From the NCBI GenBank assembly GCA_036526255.1, contig DATCYW010000092.1, positions 1 to 64,000 of the forward strand: a stretch of DNA of 64,000 nt, in the 5' to 3' direction. Source of the stretch: Malonomonas sp036526255. GTDB taxonomy: Bacteria; Desulfobacterota; Desulfuromonadia; Desulfuromonadales; Geopsychrobacteraceae. The translations under genes were made by a program, and so were the position numbers. The notes beneath the pieces were generated by a model. It ran no database searches, was not told the DNA's origin, and was given only the letters and a program-made list of their open reading frames with translations. Position 1 is the first letter of the stretch. Every line of letters starts with the position of its first letter. Positions 8,624 through 17,417 of this stretch are shown here, one piece after another.

Positions 8624-9688
8624 CTATTCTCCTAATTTTTCGAGGGCTTTTTTATGCGCGCCGTGCAGCGCCAAGTGCTGCAGTTGCGCCAGGTTACACC
8701 AGTCGACCTGGCTTTCGGCGACTGTCAGCCGGTCGTCCAGTGACAGGCTATAAATCTGCAGTTCCAGGCGGAAATGGCTGTAGGTATGCGTGATGCTGCC
8801 TATGGGTTGCGCCTGGCCGCTGACCAGCAGATCGGCCATCAGCAGGGCAAGCTTCTGCTCCGAAGACTCCCCCTCCGCCAAGGCGATGGTCGGAAACTCC
8901 CAGAGTCCGCCAAGCAAGCCGCTGGCCGCACGCCGGCGCACCAGATAACGCCCCTGCCAGTTCAGCAGCAGCGCCAGTTCATGCCGAACCGGCACTTTTT
9001 TCGGCGTTTTTTTCAACGGCAGCTGTTGCTCCAGCCCCAGCTTGTGGGCCAGACAAAGCTGCTGCAGCGGGCAGTCTGCGCAGCGCGGCTGGCGTGGCAG
9101 ACAGACAGTCGCGCCCAGATCCATGATCGCCTGGGTGTAATCGTGAACCCGCTGCTGTGGTGTCAACTGCTCGGCCCACACCCAGAGCTGCTTTTCTGCC
9201 GAGGCGCTACGCGGCGGTTGCTGCAGCGCATAGAGACGGCAGAGAATCCGCCGCACATTGCCGTCGAGGATCGGCGCCCGCTGGTCAAACGCCAGCGCGG
9301 CAATGGCCCCGGCGGTCGAGCGCCCGACCCCCGGCAACTGTTGCAGCTGAGCAACAGAACGGGGGAAGTGACCGCCATACTCCTCGACCACCAGCTTTGC
9401 CGCTGCGTGCAGGTTACGCGCGCGGGCGTAGTAGCCGAGCCCGGCCCAGAGATCGATCACCGCTTCCTGCGGGGCGGCCGCCAGATGGTCGACGCTCGGA
9501 AAACTGGCCAGAAAACGCTGATAATAGTCGATCACGGCGGCAACCGTGGTCTGCTGCAGCATGATCTCGGAGAGCCAGATAGAATATGGATCGCGGGTCT
9601 TGCGCCAGGGCAGCTCGCGCCCGGCGAGGCCGTACCAGTTAAGCAAAAGCGGCGCAACCCGCTCTGGGCGGAGCAGTGAATCAACCAA
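8624..9688 (-). CDS. mutY: A/G-specific adenine DNA glycosylase MutY
   Basis: The 354-residue protein removes adenine opposite 8-oxoguanine. It has the helix-hairpin-helix LPGVGRSTAGAI, the catalytic aspartate region ILDGNVRRIL, and a 4Fe-4S loop with cysteines spaced C-x6-C-x2-C-x5-C (around CLPRQPRCADC). The C-terminal third is the NUDIX-like 8-oxoG recognition domain. The start is a TTG overlapping the end of hisC by 8 bases, which points to translational coupling. No better start is visible. Confidence 0.92.
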   Translation of the reverse strand: MVDSLLRPERVAPLLLNWYGLAGRELPWRKTRDPYSIWLSEIMLQQTTVAAVIDYYQRFLASFPSVDHLAAAPQEAVIDLWAGLGYYARARNLHAAAKLVVEEYGGHFPRSVAQLQQLPGVGRSTAGAIAALAFDQRAPILDGNVRRILCRLYALQQPPRSASAEKQLWVWAEQLTPQQRVHDYTQAIMDLGATVCLPRQPRCADCPLQQLCLAHKLGLEQQLPLKKTPKKVPVRHELALLLNWQGRYLVRRRAASGLLGGLWEFPTIALAEGESSEQKLALLMADLLVSGQAQPIGSITHTYSHFRLELQIYSLSLDDRLTVAESQVDWCNLAQLQHLALHGAHKKALEKLGE

Positions 9689-10730
9689 TCTCGGTCAACG
9701 CCTGGCGCAGGGTTTCCATCTCATCGCGGGTGCCGATGGAGATCCGCAAACCATGCTTGAGCAGCGGATCGGTGAAATAACGTACCAGAATCTTCCGCGC
9801 GAACAGCGCGTCGTAAACCTGCTTGCCGTCGCCATCCGGCGGGCTGGCGAAAATGTAGTTGCCATGTGAAGGGATCACCTGATAGCCAAGCTTGCGTAAA
9901 CTGCGACTGAAGCAATCGCGGACATTCCGTACCCGCCCCACCGTCTGCTCCAGATACTCCTGATCCAGCAGCGCGGCACTGGCGGCGACCAGCGCCAGCC
10001 GGTCAAGGTGATAATGGTCACGGATCTTGTCGAGCCCCGCGATCACTTCAGGGCGCGCGACCGCCAGCCCCAACCGCATTCCGGCCAGCGAATAGCTCTT
10101 CGAGAAGGTCCGGGTGACGATAACATTCGGATAGTTTTTCACCAGGTCAAGAGCGTTAAGATCGGTGAAATCAACATAGGCCTCATCGACTACCAGCATC
10201 CCCGCGCAGCGCTGCGCCAACTCTTCGATGTAACTGTTATCAAAAGCGAAGCCGAGCGGCGCATTGGGGCTGGTGAGAAAGAAAATCTTGCCGTCGTAGC
10301 GCGCGGGAAAATCGGCAATCCTGAAATCGTCCGTCAGGCCAAAGGTGCGGATTCTTGCTCCCTGAATCTCGGCCAGGGTTGCATAGTAGGAATAGGAGGG
10401 GTGAACGTAACCGACCTCCTCCCCTTCGCCGACAAAGGCGCGGATCAGGTTGTTCAGCAGTTCATCGGAACCGTTGGCCATGATCAGCCAATCAGGTTCG
10501 AAACCGTACAGCCGCGCGGCAATTTCCCGCGCCTGCTTACTGGTTGCGTCGGGATATTTGCGCAAATTTTCACCGCCCCCCGCCAGCTCGGCGATGATCG
10601 CTGCGACCACTTTCGGTGAGGGGGGATAGGGGTTTTCATTGCTGTTCAGTTTGATCCAGCCTGCTTCCTGCGGCTGAAACCCGGGCACATAACCGGCCAT
10701 TTCGGCGATATTTTTGCGTAGCGGCAACAT
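9681..10730 (-). CDS. hisC: histidinol-phosphate aminotransferase
   Basis: The open frame runs 79 codons further upstream, but that part only shadows mqnC and has no family features. The real start is MLPLRKNIAEM at 10730, giving 349 residues. It is a fold-type I PLP enzyme: LNSNENPYPPSP substrate loop, VDEAYVDF, and the Schiff-base lysine K211 in RTFSKSYSLAGMRLG. HisC converts imidazole acetol phosphate to histidinol phosphate. It starts one base after mqnC ends. Its place inside a menaquinone operon, away from other his genes, is noteworthy; some HisC-like enzymes also use aromatic substrates. Confidence 0.9.
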   Translation of the reverse strand: MLPLRKNIAEMAGYVPGFQPQEAGWIKLNSNENPYPPSPKVVAAIIAELAGGGENLRKYPDATSKQAREIAARLYGFEPDWLIMANGSDELLNNLIRAFVGEGEEVGYVHPSYSYYATLAEIQGARIRTFGLTDDFRIADFPARYDGKIFFLTSPNAPLGFAFDNSYIEELAQRCAGMLVVDEAYVDFTDLNALDLVKNYPNVIVTRTFSKSYSLAGMRLGLAVARPEVIAGLDKIRDHYHLDRLALVAASAALLDQEYLEQTVGRVRNVRDCFSRSLRKLGYQVIPSHGNYIFASPPDGDGKQVYDALFARKILVRYFTDPLLKHGLRISIGTRDEMETLRQALTEIG

Positions 10731-10731
10731 T

Positions 10732-11796
10732 TCAATATTCCTCAAGAATCGTATATTCAGTGGCCCGCCGCGCCGGGATAAATCCAGCGCCGCGGGCCAG
10801 GTCGATAATTTCGTCGCGTGACATGCGGAACGAGACGCCGGCCGCGGCGACGACATTCTCCTCAAGCATGGTACCGCCCAGATCATTGGCGCCGAAAAAC
10901 AGCGCCACCTGCGCCATCCGCGCCCCTTGCGTGACCCAGCTGGCCTGAATGTTCTCGACATTCTCAAGGACGATGCGTGACAGCGCCAGAACCTTCAGAT
11001 ACTCGACACCGCTGGCGGTTTCACCCCCCAGTTCGGTATTATCGGGCTGAAAGGTCCAGGGGATAAAAGCTGTAAAGCCGCCGGTTTTAGCCTGAATCTC
11101 GCGCACCCGAAACAGGTGCTCAACGATATCGGTCGGCTTTTCCTTGCTGCCGAACATCATCGTCGCCGTGGTGCGCATACCTAAACGGTGCGCCTCTTCC
11201 ATCACCAGCGCCCATTGCCGCCAGCCGATCTTGTTCGGCGAAATTTCTTGCCGCACATCATCGACCAGCACCTCGGCACCACCACCGGGCACCGACGCCA
11301 GACCGGCCGCCTGCAGCCGACGCAGACATTCGGGCATCGCCAAGTCGGAAAGCTTGGCGATATGAATCACCTCAGCCGGCGAAAGCGAGTGGATCTGCAC
11401 CTGCGGAAAGCGCTGCCGCAACTGGCGGAACAGCTCTTCGAACCAGTCAATTTTCAGCGTCGGGTGTAGGCCGCCCTGCATCAGCAGCTGGGTGCCGCCA
11501 TGCTCGAGCAGTTCCTGCACCTTGGCGAAGATGCTGGCGTAGTCGAGGGTATAGGCGTCGCCATCCTCGGCATTGCGATAGAACGCGCAGAACTTGCACT
11601 TTGACTCGCAGACGTTGCTGTAATTGACGTTGCGGTCGATGACAAAAGTGACCCGGCGGTGCGGATGCCGGGCGCGGCGAATGCCGTCGGCCAATTTGCC
11701 GACCTCGAGCAAGTCGGCCTCGGTCAACAGCCAAAGCGCCTGCGTGCGATCGATCGCCTGCCCGGCGGCCAGAGTCGCTTGAATCTGTTTCAGCAT
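10732..11796 (-). CDS. mqnC: cyclic dehypoxanthine futalosine synthase
   Basis: The 354-residue radical-SAM protein has the cluster motif C-x3-C-x2-C in NVCESKCKFCAFYR and the MQGGLHP segment typical of the CofH/MqnC group. MqnC cyclises dehypoxanthine futalosine to its cyclic form, the third step of the futalosine route to menaquinone. It lies three bases after mqnE. Its closest paralogue is that neighbour; the pair is distinguished by NVNYSN here against HINYTN in MqnE. Confidence 0.92.
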   Translation of the reverse strand: MLKQIQATLAAGQAIDRTQALWLLTEADLLEVGKLADGIRRARHPHRRVTFVIDRNVNYSNVCESKCKFCAFYRNAEDGDAYTLDYASIFAKVQELLEHGGTQLLMQGGLHPTLKIDWFEELFRQLRQRFPQVQIHSLSPAEVIHIAKLSDLAMPECLRRLQAAGLASVPGGGAEVLVDDVRQEISPNKIGWRQWALVMEEAHRLGMRTTATMMFGSKEKPTDIVEHLFRVREIQAKTGGFTAFIPWTFQPDNTELGGETASGVEYLKVLALSRIVLENVENIQASWVTQGARMAQVALFFGANDLGGTMLEENVVAAAGVSFRMSRDEIIDLARGAGFIPARRATEYTILEEY

Positions 11797-11799
11797 CGT

Positions 11800-12879
11800 T
11801 CAGTAAACCTTCAGTTCGTTGTACAGCGTGTCCCGCTCGACCGGCACCCGCCCGGCCTTGCGGATCATAGTGATGATACCGTCCTTGCTCAGCGCCTGCG
11901 GCGAATCGGCACCGGCGTCGTGACCGATCTTCTCTTCAACCACTGTGCCATCCAGATCGTTGACGCCGAAACAGAGCGCGGTCTGGGCGATCTTCAGCCC
12001 CAGCATCACCCAGTAGGCTTTGACATGCTGAAAGTTGTCCAGATAGAGCCGACTGATCGCCAAGGTTTTCAGCGCGTCAACGCCGCCGACCCCTTTGGCT
12101 CCCGGCACACGGGTGTTATCCGGTTGAAACGCCAGCGGGATAAAGGTCTGAAACCCGCCGGTGCGGTCCTGCAATTCACGCAGCAGCCGCAGGTGCTCGA
12201 CCCGGTCGGCATAGTCTTCGAGGTGACCGAAGAGCATGGTCGCATTCGACTTTAAACCGGCCCGATGCACCAGCTCGGTGACCTCAAGCCAGCGCGCGCC
12301 GCTGATTTTTTCCGGGCAGATTTTATCCCGTACCGTCTGACCGAGAATCTCTGCGCCACCGCCGGGCAGCGAACCGAGTCCCGCCAGTTTAAGCGCGGAG
12401 ATCACCTCGGCAACGCTCAAGCCGGAGAGCTGCGCAAAATAGTCGATCTCCACCGCGGTAAAGGCTTTGACGTGCAGTTGCGGCGAAACCGCTTTGATGG
12501 TCTGTAGCATCTGCAGGTAAAATTCGAACGGCAGGTCGGGATGCAGCCCGCCGACGGTGTGGATTTCGGTCGCCCCGGCGGCGGCGGCCTGCTCAGCTTT
12601 TTCCCGGACATCCTGCAGTGCCAGCGTGTACTCGCCGCTCTCGCCGGCCTCTTTAGAGAAGGCGCAGAAAGCGCAACGGTTGACACAGAGGTTGGTGTAG
12701 TTGATATGCCGGTTGACGTTGAAAAAGACCCGCTCGCCATTTTTTTTGCGATTGGCCGCGGCGGCCAGCTCACCGATCGTCAGCAGATCGGACGATTCGA
12801 ACAGCGCCAGAGCTTCGGCGTCGTTGATGCGGATGCCGCTGACCACTTTGTCTTTGATGCTTGTAAACAACTTGTCCAT
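11800..12879 (-). CDS. mqnE: aminofutalosine synthase
   Basis: The 359-residue radical-SAM protein has C-x3-C-x2-C in NLCVNRCAFCAFSKE, the VGGLHPDLPFEFY segment and the GLGSLPGGGAEIL segment typical of MqnE. It adds 3-[(1-carboxyvinyl)oxy]benzoate to S-adenosylmethionine to make 6-amino-6-deoxyfutalosine. With mqnC, ubiX and a UbiA-type prenyltransferase it forms the core of a futalosine menaquinone operon. MqnA, MqnB and MqnD are not in this window. Confidence 0.92.
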   Translation of the reverse strand: MDKLFTSIKDKVVSGIRINDAEALALFESSDLLTIGELAAAANRKKNGERVFFNVNRHINYTNLCVNRCAFCAFSKEAGESGEYTLALQDVREKAEQAAAAGATEIHTVGGLHPDLPFEFYLQMLQTIKAVSPQLHVKAFTAVEIDYFAQLSGLSVAEVISALKLAGLGSLPGGGAEILGQTVRDKICPEKISGARWLEVTELVHRAGLKSNATMLFGHLEDYADRVEHLRLLRELQDRTGGFQTFIPLAFQPDNTRVPGAKGVGGVDALKTLAISRLYLDNFQHVKAYWVMLGLKIAQTALCFGVNDLDGTVVEEKIGHDAGADSPQALSKDGIITMIRKAGRVPVERDTLYNELKVY

Positions 12880-12893
12880 GAAAATTCCGAACG

Positions 12894-13496
12894 TTAAGAA
12901 TCCGCGCCCCAGCGTTTAAACAACTGATGTTCCACGCCGAGGCTGTCGAGAACTTTGCCGACGACAAAATCGACCAGATCCTCGACCGATTGCGGTTTTT
13001 GATAGAAGGCCGGCATCGCCGGCAAGATCTGCGCGCCGGCCTGCGAGAGGCGCAGCAGGTTCTCCAAGTGCAGCTGATTGAACGGGGTCTCACGCGGCAC
13101 CAGCAGCAACTGCCGGCGCTCCTTGAGTATGACATCGGCGACCCGCTCGAGCAGGCTGTCGGATAAGCCGGCGGCAATCCGTCCGACCGTCCCCATCGAG
13201 CAGGGGCAGATCACCAGCGCGTCGGGGGCGCTGGAACCGCTGGCGACCGGCGCGAAAAAATCGTTGATCGCATAGTAGCGCAGTTCATCGTCGGCATCGA
13301 AACGGTTGCGCAGCTGACGTTGGCAGTCCTGCGGCTTTTCGGCCAGCTGCAGTCCGGTTTCGAAGCTGAGCACCTGACGACCGGCGTTGCTGAGCAGCAC
13401 CGACACCTGCTTTTGCGCACGCAGCAGCTCTTCGATCAGGCGCAGCCCGTAAATGGAACCCGAGGCTCCGGTTATGCCGACGACAATATTGTTCAT
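12894..13496 (-). CDS. ubiX: UbiX-family flavin prenyltransferase
   Basis: The 200-residue protein begins with the FMN-binding pattern VVGITGASGSIYGLRL and contains the CPCSMGTVGRIAAGLSDSL and VPRETPFNQLHLENL segments of UbiX/Pad1. UbiX prenylates FMN to make the cofactor that UbiD-type decarboxylases need. Two UbiD-family genes occur in this window (19.2 kb and 52.7 kb), so this gene probably serves the late menaquinone decarboxylation. It lies 14 bases before mqnE and 4 bases after the prenyltransferase gene. Confidence 0.92.
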   Translation of the reverse strand: MNNIVVGITGASGSIYGLRLIEELLRAQKQVSVLLSNAGRQVLSFETGLQLAEKPQDCQRQLRNRFDADDELRYYAINDFFAPVASGSSAPDALVICPCSMGTVGRIAAGLSDSLLERVADVILKERRQLLLVPRETPFNQLHLENLLRLSQAGAQILPAMPAFYQKPQSVEDLVDFVVGKVLDSLGVEHQLFKRWGADS

Positions 13497-13500
13497 AAGT

Positions 13501-14376
13501 TCAGATTACCGCATCGATCAGGGCAAAGACAAAAATCGTCACGCTGATATAGCCGTTCATGTTGAAAAAAGCCGCATCCAGCTTCGACAGATCGGTCGGC
13601 TTGACCAGACTGTGTTCGTAAGCCAGCAGCCCGGCAACCACCAGAACACCGACAAAGTAAATCCAGCCCAGCCCGCTGCCCGGCAGCACCAGCAGCAGAA
13701 ACAGCAGCATCAGCCCATGAAAAATCCGCACCAGAAGAAAGGATTTATCCAGCCCCAGCTTCGAGGGGATCGAGTGCAGACCGCGTTCGACATCAAAATC
13801 GTAATCCTGCAGGGCATAGAAAATATCGAAGCCGGCCACCCAGAACAGCACCGCCAGCCCGAGCGAAACCACCGGCCAGCCGAGGTCGCCGCGCAGGGCG
13901 ATCCAGGCGCCGATCGGCGCGGCGGCCAGACAGATGCCGAGCACCACGTGGGCGTAGTGAGTGAAGCGCTTGCAGTAAGCATAGAGGACGAACAGGCCGA
14001 TCGCCAGCGGGGACAGGTAGAAGCAGAGTGGGTTGAGCATCCAGGCGGCGAGCATGAACACGGCCAGCGCGATGGCGATAAAGCAAATGGCTTCAAAGAT
14101 CGAAACTTGGCCGGCCGGAATATGGCGGGCGGCGGTGCGCGGGTTATCGGCATCGATCTTGGCGTCGATCAGGCGATTTAAGCCCATCGCACCGCTGCGG
14201 GCGCCGACCATCGCCAGACAGATCCAGAAGATCTGCCCTAAGCCGGGCAGACTGCCGTTGGCCAGCGCCGCCAGCACCACCCCCAGCAGGGCGAAGGGGA
14301 AGGCAAAGATGGTGTGGGAGAACTTGATCATCTCCAGCAGGGTTTTGATTTTTGCCAGCAGTTGCGCCTTGTCCAT
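13501..14376 (-). CDS. UbiA-type prenyltransferase (MqnP-like)
   Basis: The 291-residue integral membrane protein has about eight or nine helices and the two Asp-rich Mg-diphosphate motifs of the UbiA superfamily: NRLIDAKID (N67-x3-D71-x3-D75) and LQDYDFDVERG. It attaches a polyprenyl chain to an aromatic acid. Placement at the head of the ubiX-mqnE-mqnC operon argues that its substrate is the 1,4-dihydroxy-6-naphthoate of the futalosine route (the role called MqnP) rather than 4-hydroxybenzoate. That is inferred from context. Confidence 0.85.
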   Translation of the reverse strand: MDKAQLLAKIKTLLEMIKFSHTIFAFPFALLGVVLAALANGSLPGLGQIFWICLAMVGARSGAMGLNRLIDAKIDADNPRTAARHIPAGQVSIFEAICFIAIALAVFMLAAWMLNPLCFYLSPLAIGLFVLYAYCKRFTHYAHVVLGICLAAAPIGAWIALRGDLGWPVVSLGLAVLFWVAGFDIFYALQDYDFDVERGLHSIPSKLGLDKSFLLVRIFHGLMLLFLLLVLPGSGLGWIYFVGVLVVAGLLAYEHSLVKPTDLSKLDAAFFNMNGYISVTIFVFALIDAVI

Positions 14377-14494
14377 CGCGTCAAAGGTCCTTTTTTGCGG
14401 TGATTTTTGAAACGGCTACCTTACACCCGCCACAGCCGTGGAACAAGGGCTTTTCAGCCGTTTGCTTACGCCGGTGGCTCTGCTATCATGCCGC

Positions 14495-14950
14495 ATGCCT
14501 GAACTGCTCTCCGACTACGGATTCGTCTCACTCTTCCTGCTCAGCTTCTGTGCTTCGACGCTGCTGCCGCTCGGCTCTGAGTGGCTGCTGGTAGCGCTGC
14601 TGCTGGAAGGGGCCAATCCGCTCAATACGGTGCTGGTTGCCACCCTCGGCAATTCACTGGGTGCTGCCACCAGCTACCTGATCGGCCGCGGCGGCAGCGC
14701 CTGGCTGATTGAAAAGCTGCTGCGTATCGATCCGCCCCGGCAACAGCGTGCGGCAGACTGGTTTAACCGTTACGGCAGCTGGTCGCTGCTGCTTTCCTGG
14801 CTTCCGGTGGTCGGTGACCCGCTCTGCCTGGTCAGCGGCATGCTAAAAACCGCGCCGCTGCGTTTCGCTCTGCTGGTGACGACCGGCAAGGGGCTGCGTT
14901 ACCTGACTGTTGCCTTTTTAACCCTGCAGGGGGGCAAGCTGCTTGGATGA
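14495..14950 (+). CDS. YqaA/DedA-like inner-membrane protein
   Basis: From the ATG at 14495 the protein is about 151 residues with four or five hydrophobic segments, and matches the SNARE-associated/YqaA small DedA type: GNSLGAATSYLIGR, a DWFNRYGSWSLLLSWLPVVGDPLC stretch (split by the RYG motif) and KGLRYL near the end. A GTG at 14438 could add 19 residues; neither start has a clear ribosome site. DedA relatives are implicated in lipid translocation. It ends just before the MFS gene and is probably co-transcribed with it. Confidence 0.72.
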   Translation: MPELLSDYGFVSLFLLSFCASTLLPLGSEWLLVALLLEGANPLNTVLVATLGNSLGAATSYLIGRGGSAWLIEKLLRIDPPRQQRAADWFNRYGSWSLLLSWLPVVGDPLCLVSGMLKTAPLRFALLVTTGKGLRYLTVAFLTLQGGKLLG

Positions 14951-14957
14951 TCGAATC

Positions 14958-16106
14958 ATGAAGCTCTACACGCCGGCCTTCGCCGCGCTGTATATCGCCA
15001 ACCTTTGCATTGTTGCCAGCTTTGCCGCGTTCTTTCTGTTTCCGCTGTTCATCACCAGCGGCGGCGGTAGCCAGCAGGATATCGGCATCATCATGGGAGC
15101 TTTCGCGTTGGCCTCGGCGCTCTGTCGCCCCTGGGTCGCCGAGATGATCGATCGGATCGGCCGCAAGCGCAGCTACAGCATCGGTTGCCTGACGATGACC
15201 CTGCTGCCGCTTCTGCACCTGTTTTTCAACGGGCCGTTGGCTGACTATTACCTGCCACTGCTACTGTTGCGGATTCTGCACGGCATCGGACTGGCGATCT
15301 GCTTCACCGCCGTTTTCACCTTTATCATCGATCTGATTCCTGAGCAGCGCTTGAACGAGGGGATCGGCATGTTCGGCACATCGGGGCTGATCGGTATGGC
15401 GATCGGTCCGGCTCTGGCCGAGCCGGCGCTGGTGAATTTCGGCTTTGCAGCGTTTTTTCTTACCACCAGCGGCATGGCCGCGCTAGGCCTGCTGCTGCAC
15501 CTGCCGGTGCCGGATCGGCATCGCGAGCAGGAGCGCCCGACAACGCCGTCACCATCCTTTTTTGCCTTATTGAAGCAGCGTAAACAGCTGGTCTGCGGCG
15601 GACTGGCGCTGGTGTTCGGCTTCGGCCTGGCGGCGACCGGAAGCTTTATAGCGCCGCTGGCAGAAGAGCGGCAGCTCGGCTTCATCTCTTTCTACTACAT
15701 CGCCTATTCCTGCGCCGCCGTCGGCGTCCGCTTCATCGCCGGCCGCCTGGCCGACCGGCTCGGCGAAAAGCAGATCATCCCCTGGGGATTATGCCTGGCG
15801 GCCAGCGGCCTGCTGCTGATGCCGCTGGTGCACGGCAACCTGCTGTTGTTGACGGTCGGCTTTGTCTTCGGCATCGGCCACGGGCTGCTGTTCCCCTCGC
15901 TTAACGCCATGGCGGTGCGCAACGAAGCCTACGCCGTGCGCGGCAAGATCACCGGCATCTTCACCGGCGGCATCGATGCCGGGATCTTCTGCGGTTCGCT
16001 ACTGCTTGGGGTGATCGGCGAATTCGCCGGCTATTCGGTGCTGTTTGTCTGTGCCGGATTGGTGGTCTTGACCGGGCTGGGGCTGTTTCGTCTGCGGCCG
16101 AACTAG
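14958..16106 (+). CDS. major facilitator superfamily transporter
   Basis: The 382-residue protein starts at MKLYTPAF, 7 bases after the upstream stop. It has twelve predicted helices and MFS features: the loop 2-3 motif AEMIDRIGRKRSY and its second-half copy AGRLADRLGEKQI. The small size and short loops resemble drug or metabolite exporters of the MFS_1 type. The substrate is not evident. Confidence 0.85.
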   Translation: MKLYTPAFAALYIANLCIVASFAAFFLFPLFITSGGGSQQDIGIIMGAFALASALCRPWVAEMIDRIGRKRSYSIGCLTMTLLPLLHLFFNGPLADYYLPLLLLRILHGIGLAICFTAVFTFIIDLIPEQRLNEGIGMFGTSGLIGMAIGPALAEPALVNFGFAAFFLTTSGMAALGLLLHLPVPDRHREQERPTTPSPSFFALLKQRKQLVCGGLALVFGFGLAATGSFIAPLAEERQLGFISFYYIAYSCAAVGVRFIAGRLADRLGEKQIIPWGLCLAASGLLLMPLVHGNLLLLTVGFVFGIGHGLLFPSLNAMAVRNEAYAVRGKITGIFTGGIDAGIFCGSLLLGVIGEFAGYSVLFVCAGLVVLTGLGLFRLRPN

Positions 16107-16163
16107 GTGGGATCTCGCGCAACGGCAGACCATGCGTCACCAGAGATAAAGCACAACGAAAAA

Positions 16164-16190
16164 GCCTGCACCCCAAACTGCGGCCAGGCT
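16164..16190 (-). terminator. weak terminator downstream of the 35-residue membrane peptide
   Basis: On the minus strand AGCCTG pairs with CAGGCT across a long loop, followed by five T. The stem is short, so confidence is low. It would close the small transcript starting near 16.4 kb. Confidence 0.35.
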
Positions 16191-16300
16191 CCGTTTCGAG
16201 AATCGACTGTTCATCCGTATTGCTGCAATGCCCTACCGGCGGCCGGAATCAAAGTGCTTTCAAGGCCAAGGTCAGCGAATTGACGACCCTGAGAATGCGG

Positions 16301-16408
16301 CTACCTGAGTTGCAGATTGACCAGTATCATGGCTAACGCCATGAAAATTATCAGGAACGCCACCGGGAGAATATGCACCAGAAGCATATGGCGAAATTTT
16401 TTCATCAT
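16301..16408 (-). CDS. 35-residue single-pass membrane peptide
   Basis: This short frame begins with two ATG codons and has GCAGGA five bases upstream. The product starts MMKKFRHM and then runs into an almost uninterrupted hydrophobic helix (residues 9-31) ending NLQLR. It sits alone in a 480-base gap between the MFS gene and xth. The ribosome site and the charge layout (positive inside) favour a real small membrane protein. I do not recognise a family. Confidence 0.5.
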   Translation of the reverse strand: MMKKFRHMLLVHILPVAFLIIFMALAMILVNLQLR

Positions 16409-16583
16409 GAACATCCTGCGAATGTTGTGTTTGCGTATACAAATAATGCATTAAGGATGCCAGCGCTCAATGAATGTAATTTCAGCCACTTGACTCCTCA
16501 TCTTGCTGAAGTGTGGCATTCGTCAAATAATCTTACAGCCAGACTGTGGCAAAACATCAACGCTGCCACACCACGGCAGAACG

Positions 16584-17402
16584 TCAGGCAAGGCTAAACT
16601 CGGCCCAGACCGGGCAGTGGTCCGAGGGTTTCTCCATCCCCCGCAGCTGGTAATCAATACCGCTGTCGGTGCAGAGATCATAAAGCGGTTTGCTGGCCAT
16701 GATCTGATCGATCCGCAAGCCGCGCTTCGGCTCGGCATCGAACCCCTTTGAGCGGTAATCGAACCAGCTGAAGCGATCGGTCACCTCGGGGTACTGCTTG
16801 CGGAAGGTGTCCTGCAACCCCCAGTTGCAGATCTGCTCCAACCACTCCCGCTCTTCCGGCAAAAAACTGCACTTGCCGGTGCGCAACCAGCGCTTTATGT
16901 TGTCGGCACCGATGCCGATATCGCTGTCACGCTGGGAGACATTGATGTCCCCCATCACCACCAGCAGTTCATCCGGGTCGGCCTGGGTTTCCAGCCAGCG
17001 TTGCAGGTTGGCGTAAAAAGCACGTTTGTTCGGAAATTTTTCCGGGTGATCGCGACTCTCCCCCTGGGGGAAATAACCATTGACCACCCGCAGGCTGCGC
17101 CCGTCGGCAAGCGGATGACGGCTGATAATGAGCCGGCGCTGATGGTTGGGATCTTCGTCAGGAAAACCTTTCTGAGCGTCGATCGCTGCAACCTTCGACA
17201 GGGTGGCAACGCCGTAATGCCCCTTCTGGCCGTGGTGGATCACCTGATAGCCGAGATGTGCGATCATCTCCAGCGGGAACTCGCTGTCGTGCACCTTGGT
17301 CTCCTGCAGACCGATGATATCCGGCTGGTGCTGCTCGACCAGAGCTTGCAGTTGATGCGGACGGGCGCGCAGACCGTTGACGTTAAACGAGATGATTTTC
17401 AC
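16584..17402 (-). CDS. xth: exodeoxyribonuclease III
   Basis: The 272-residue protein has the exonuclease-endonuclease-phosphatase fold: SFNVNGLRAR with the metal-binding asparagine, GLQETK with the metal glutamate, VVNGYFPQGE, MGDINVSQRDSDIG and the terminal SDHCPVWAE catalytic D-H. It cuts at abasic sites and removes 3' blocks in base-excision repair, a partner activity to MutY. It lies 15 bases after recQ. Confidence 0.94.
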   Translation of the reverse strand: MKIISFNVNGLRARPHQLQALVEQHQPDIIGLQETKVHDSEFPLEMIAHLGYQVIHHGQKGHYGVATLSKVAAIDAQKGFPDEDPNHQRRLIISRHPLADGRSLRVVNGYFPQGESRDHPEKFPNKRAFYANLQRWLETQADPDELLVVMGDINVSQRDSDIGIGADNIKRWLRTGKCSFLPEEREWLEQICNWGLQDTFRKQYPEVTDRFSWFDYRSKGFDAEPKRGLRIDQIMASKPLYDLCTDSGIDYQLRGMEKPSDHCPVWAEFSLA

Positions 17403-17417
17403 AGCGGGCTCCTTTTT

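Noticed and set aside
10731..10967. 79-residue N-terminal extension of hisC
   Set aside because: The extra residues are arginine-rich, unlike any HisC, and lie in a shadow frame of mqnC. The normal start at 10730 gives a family-length protein.
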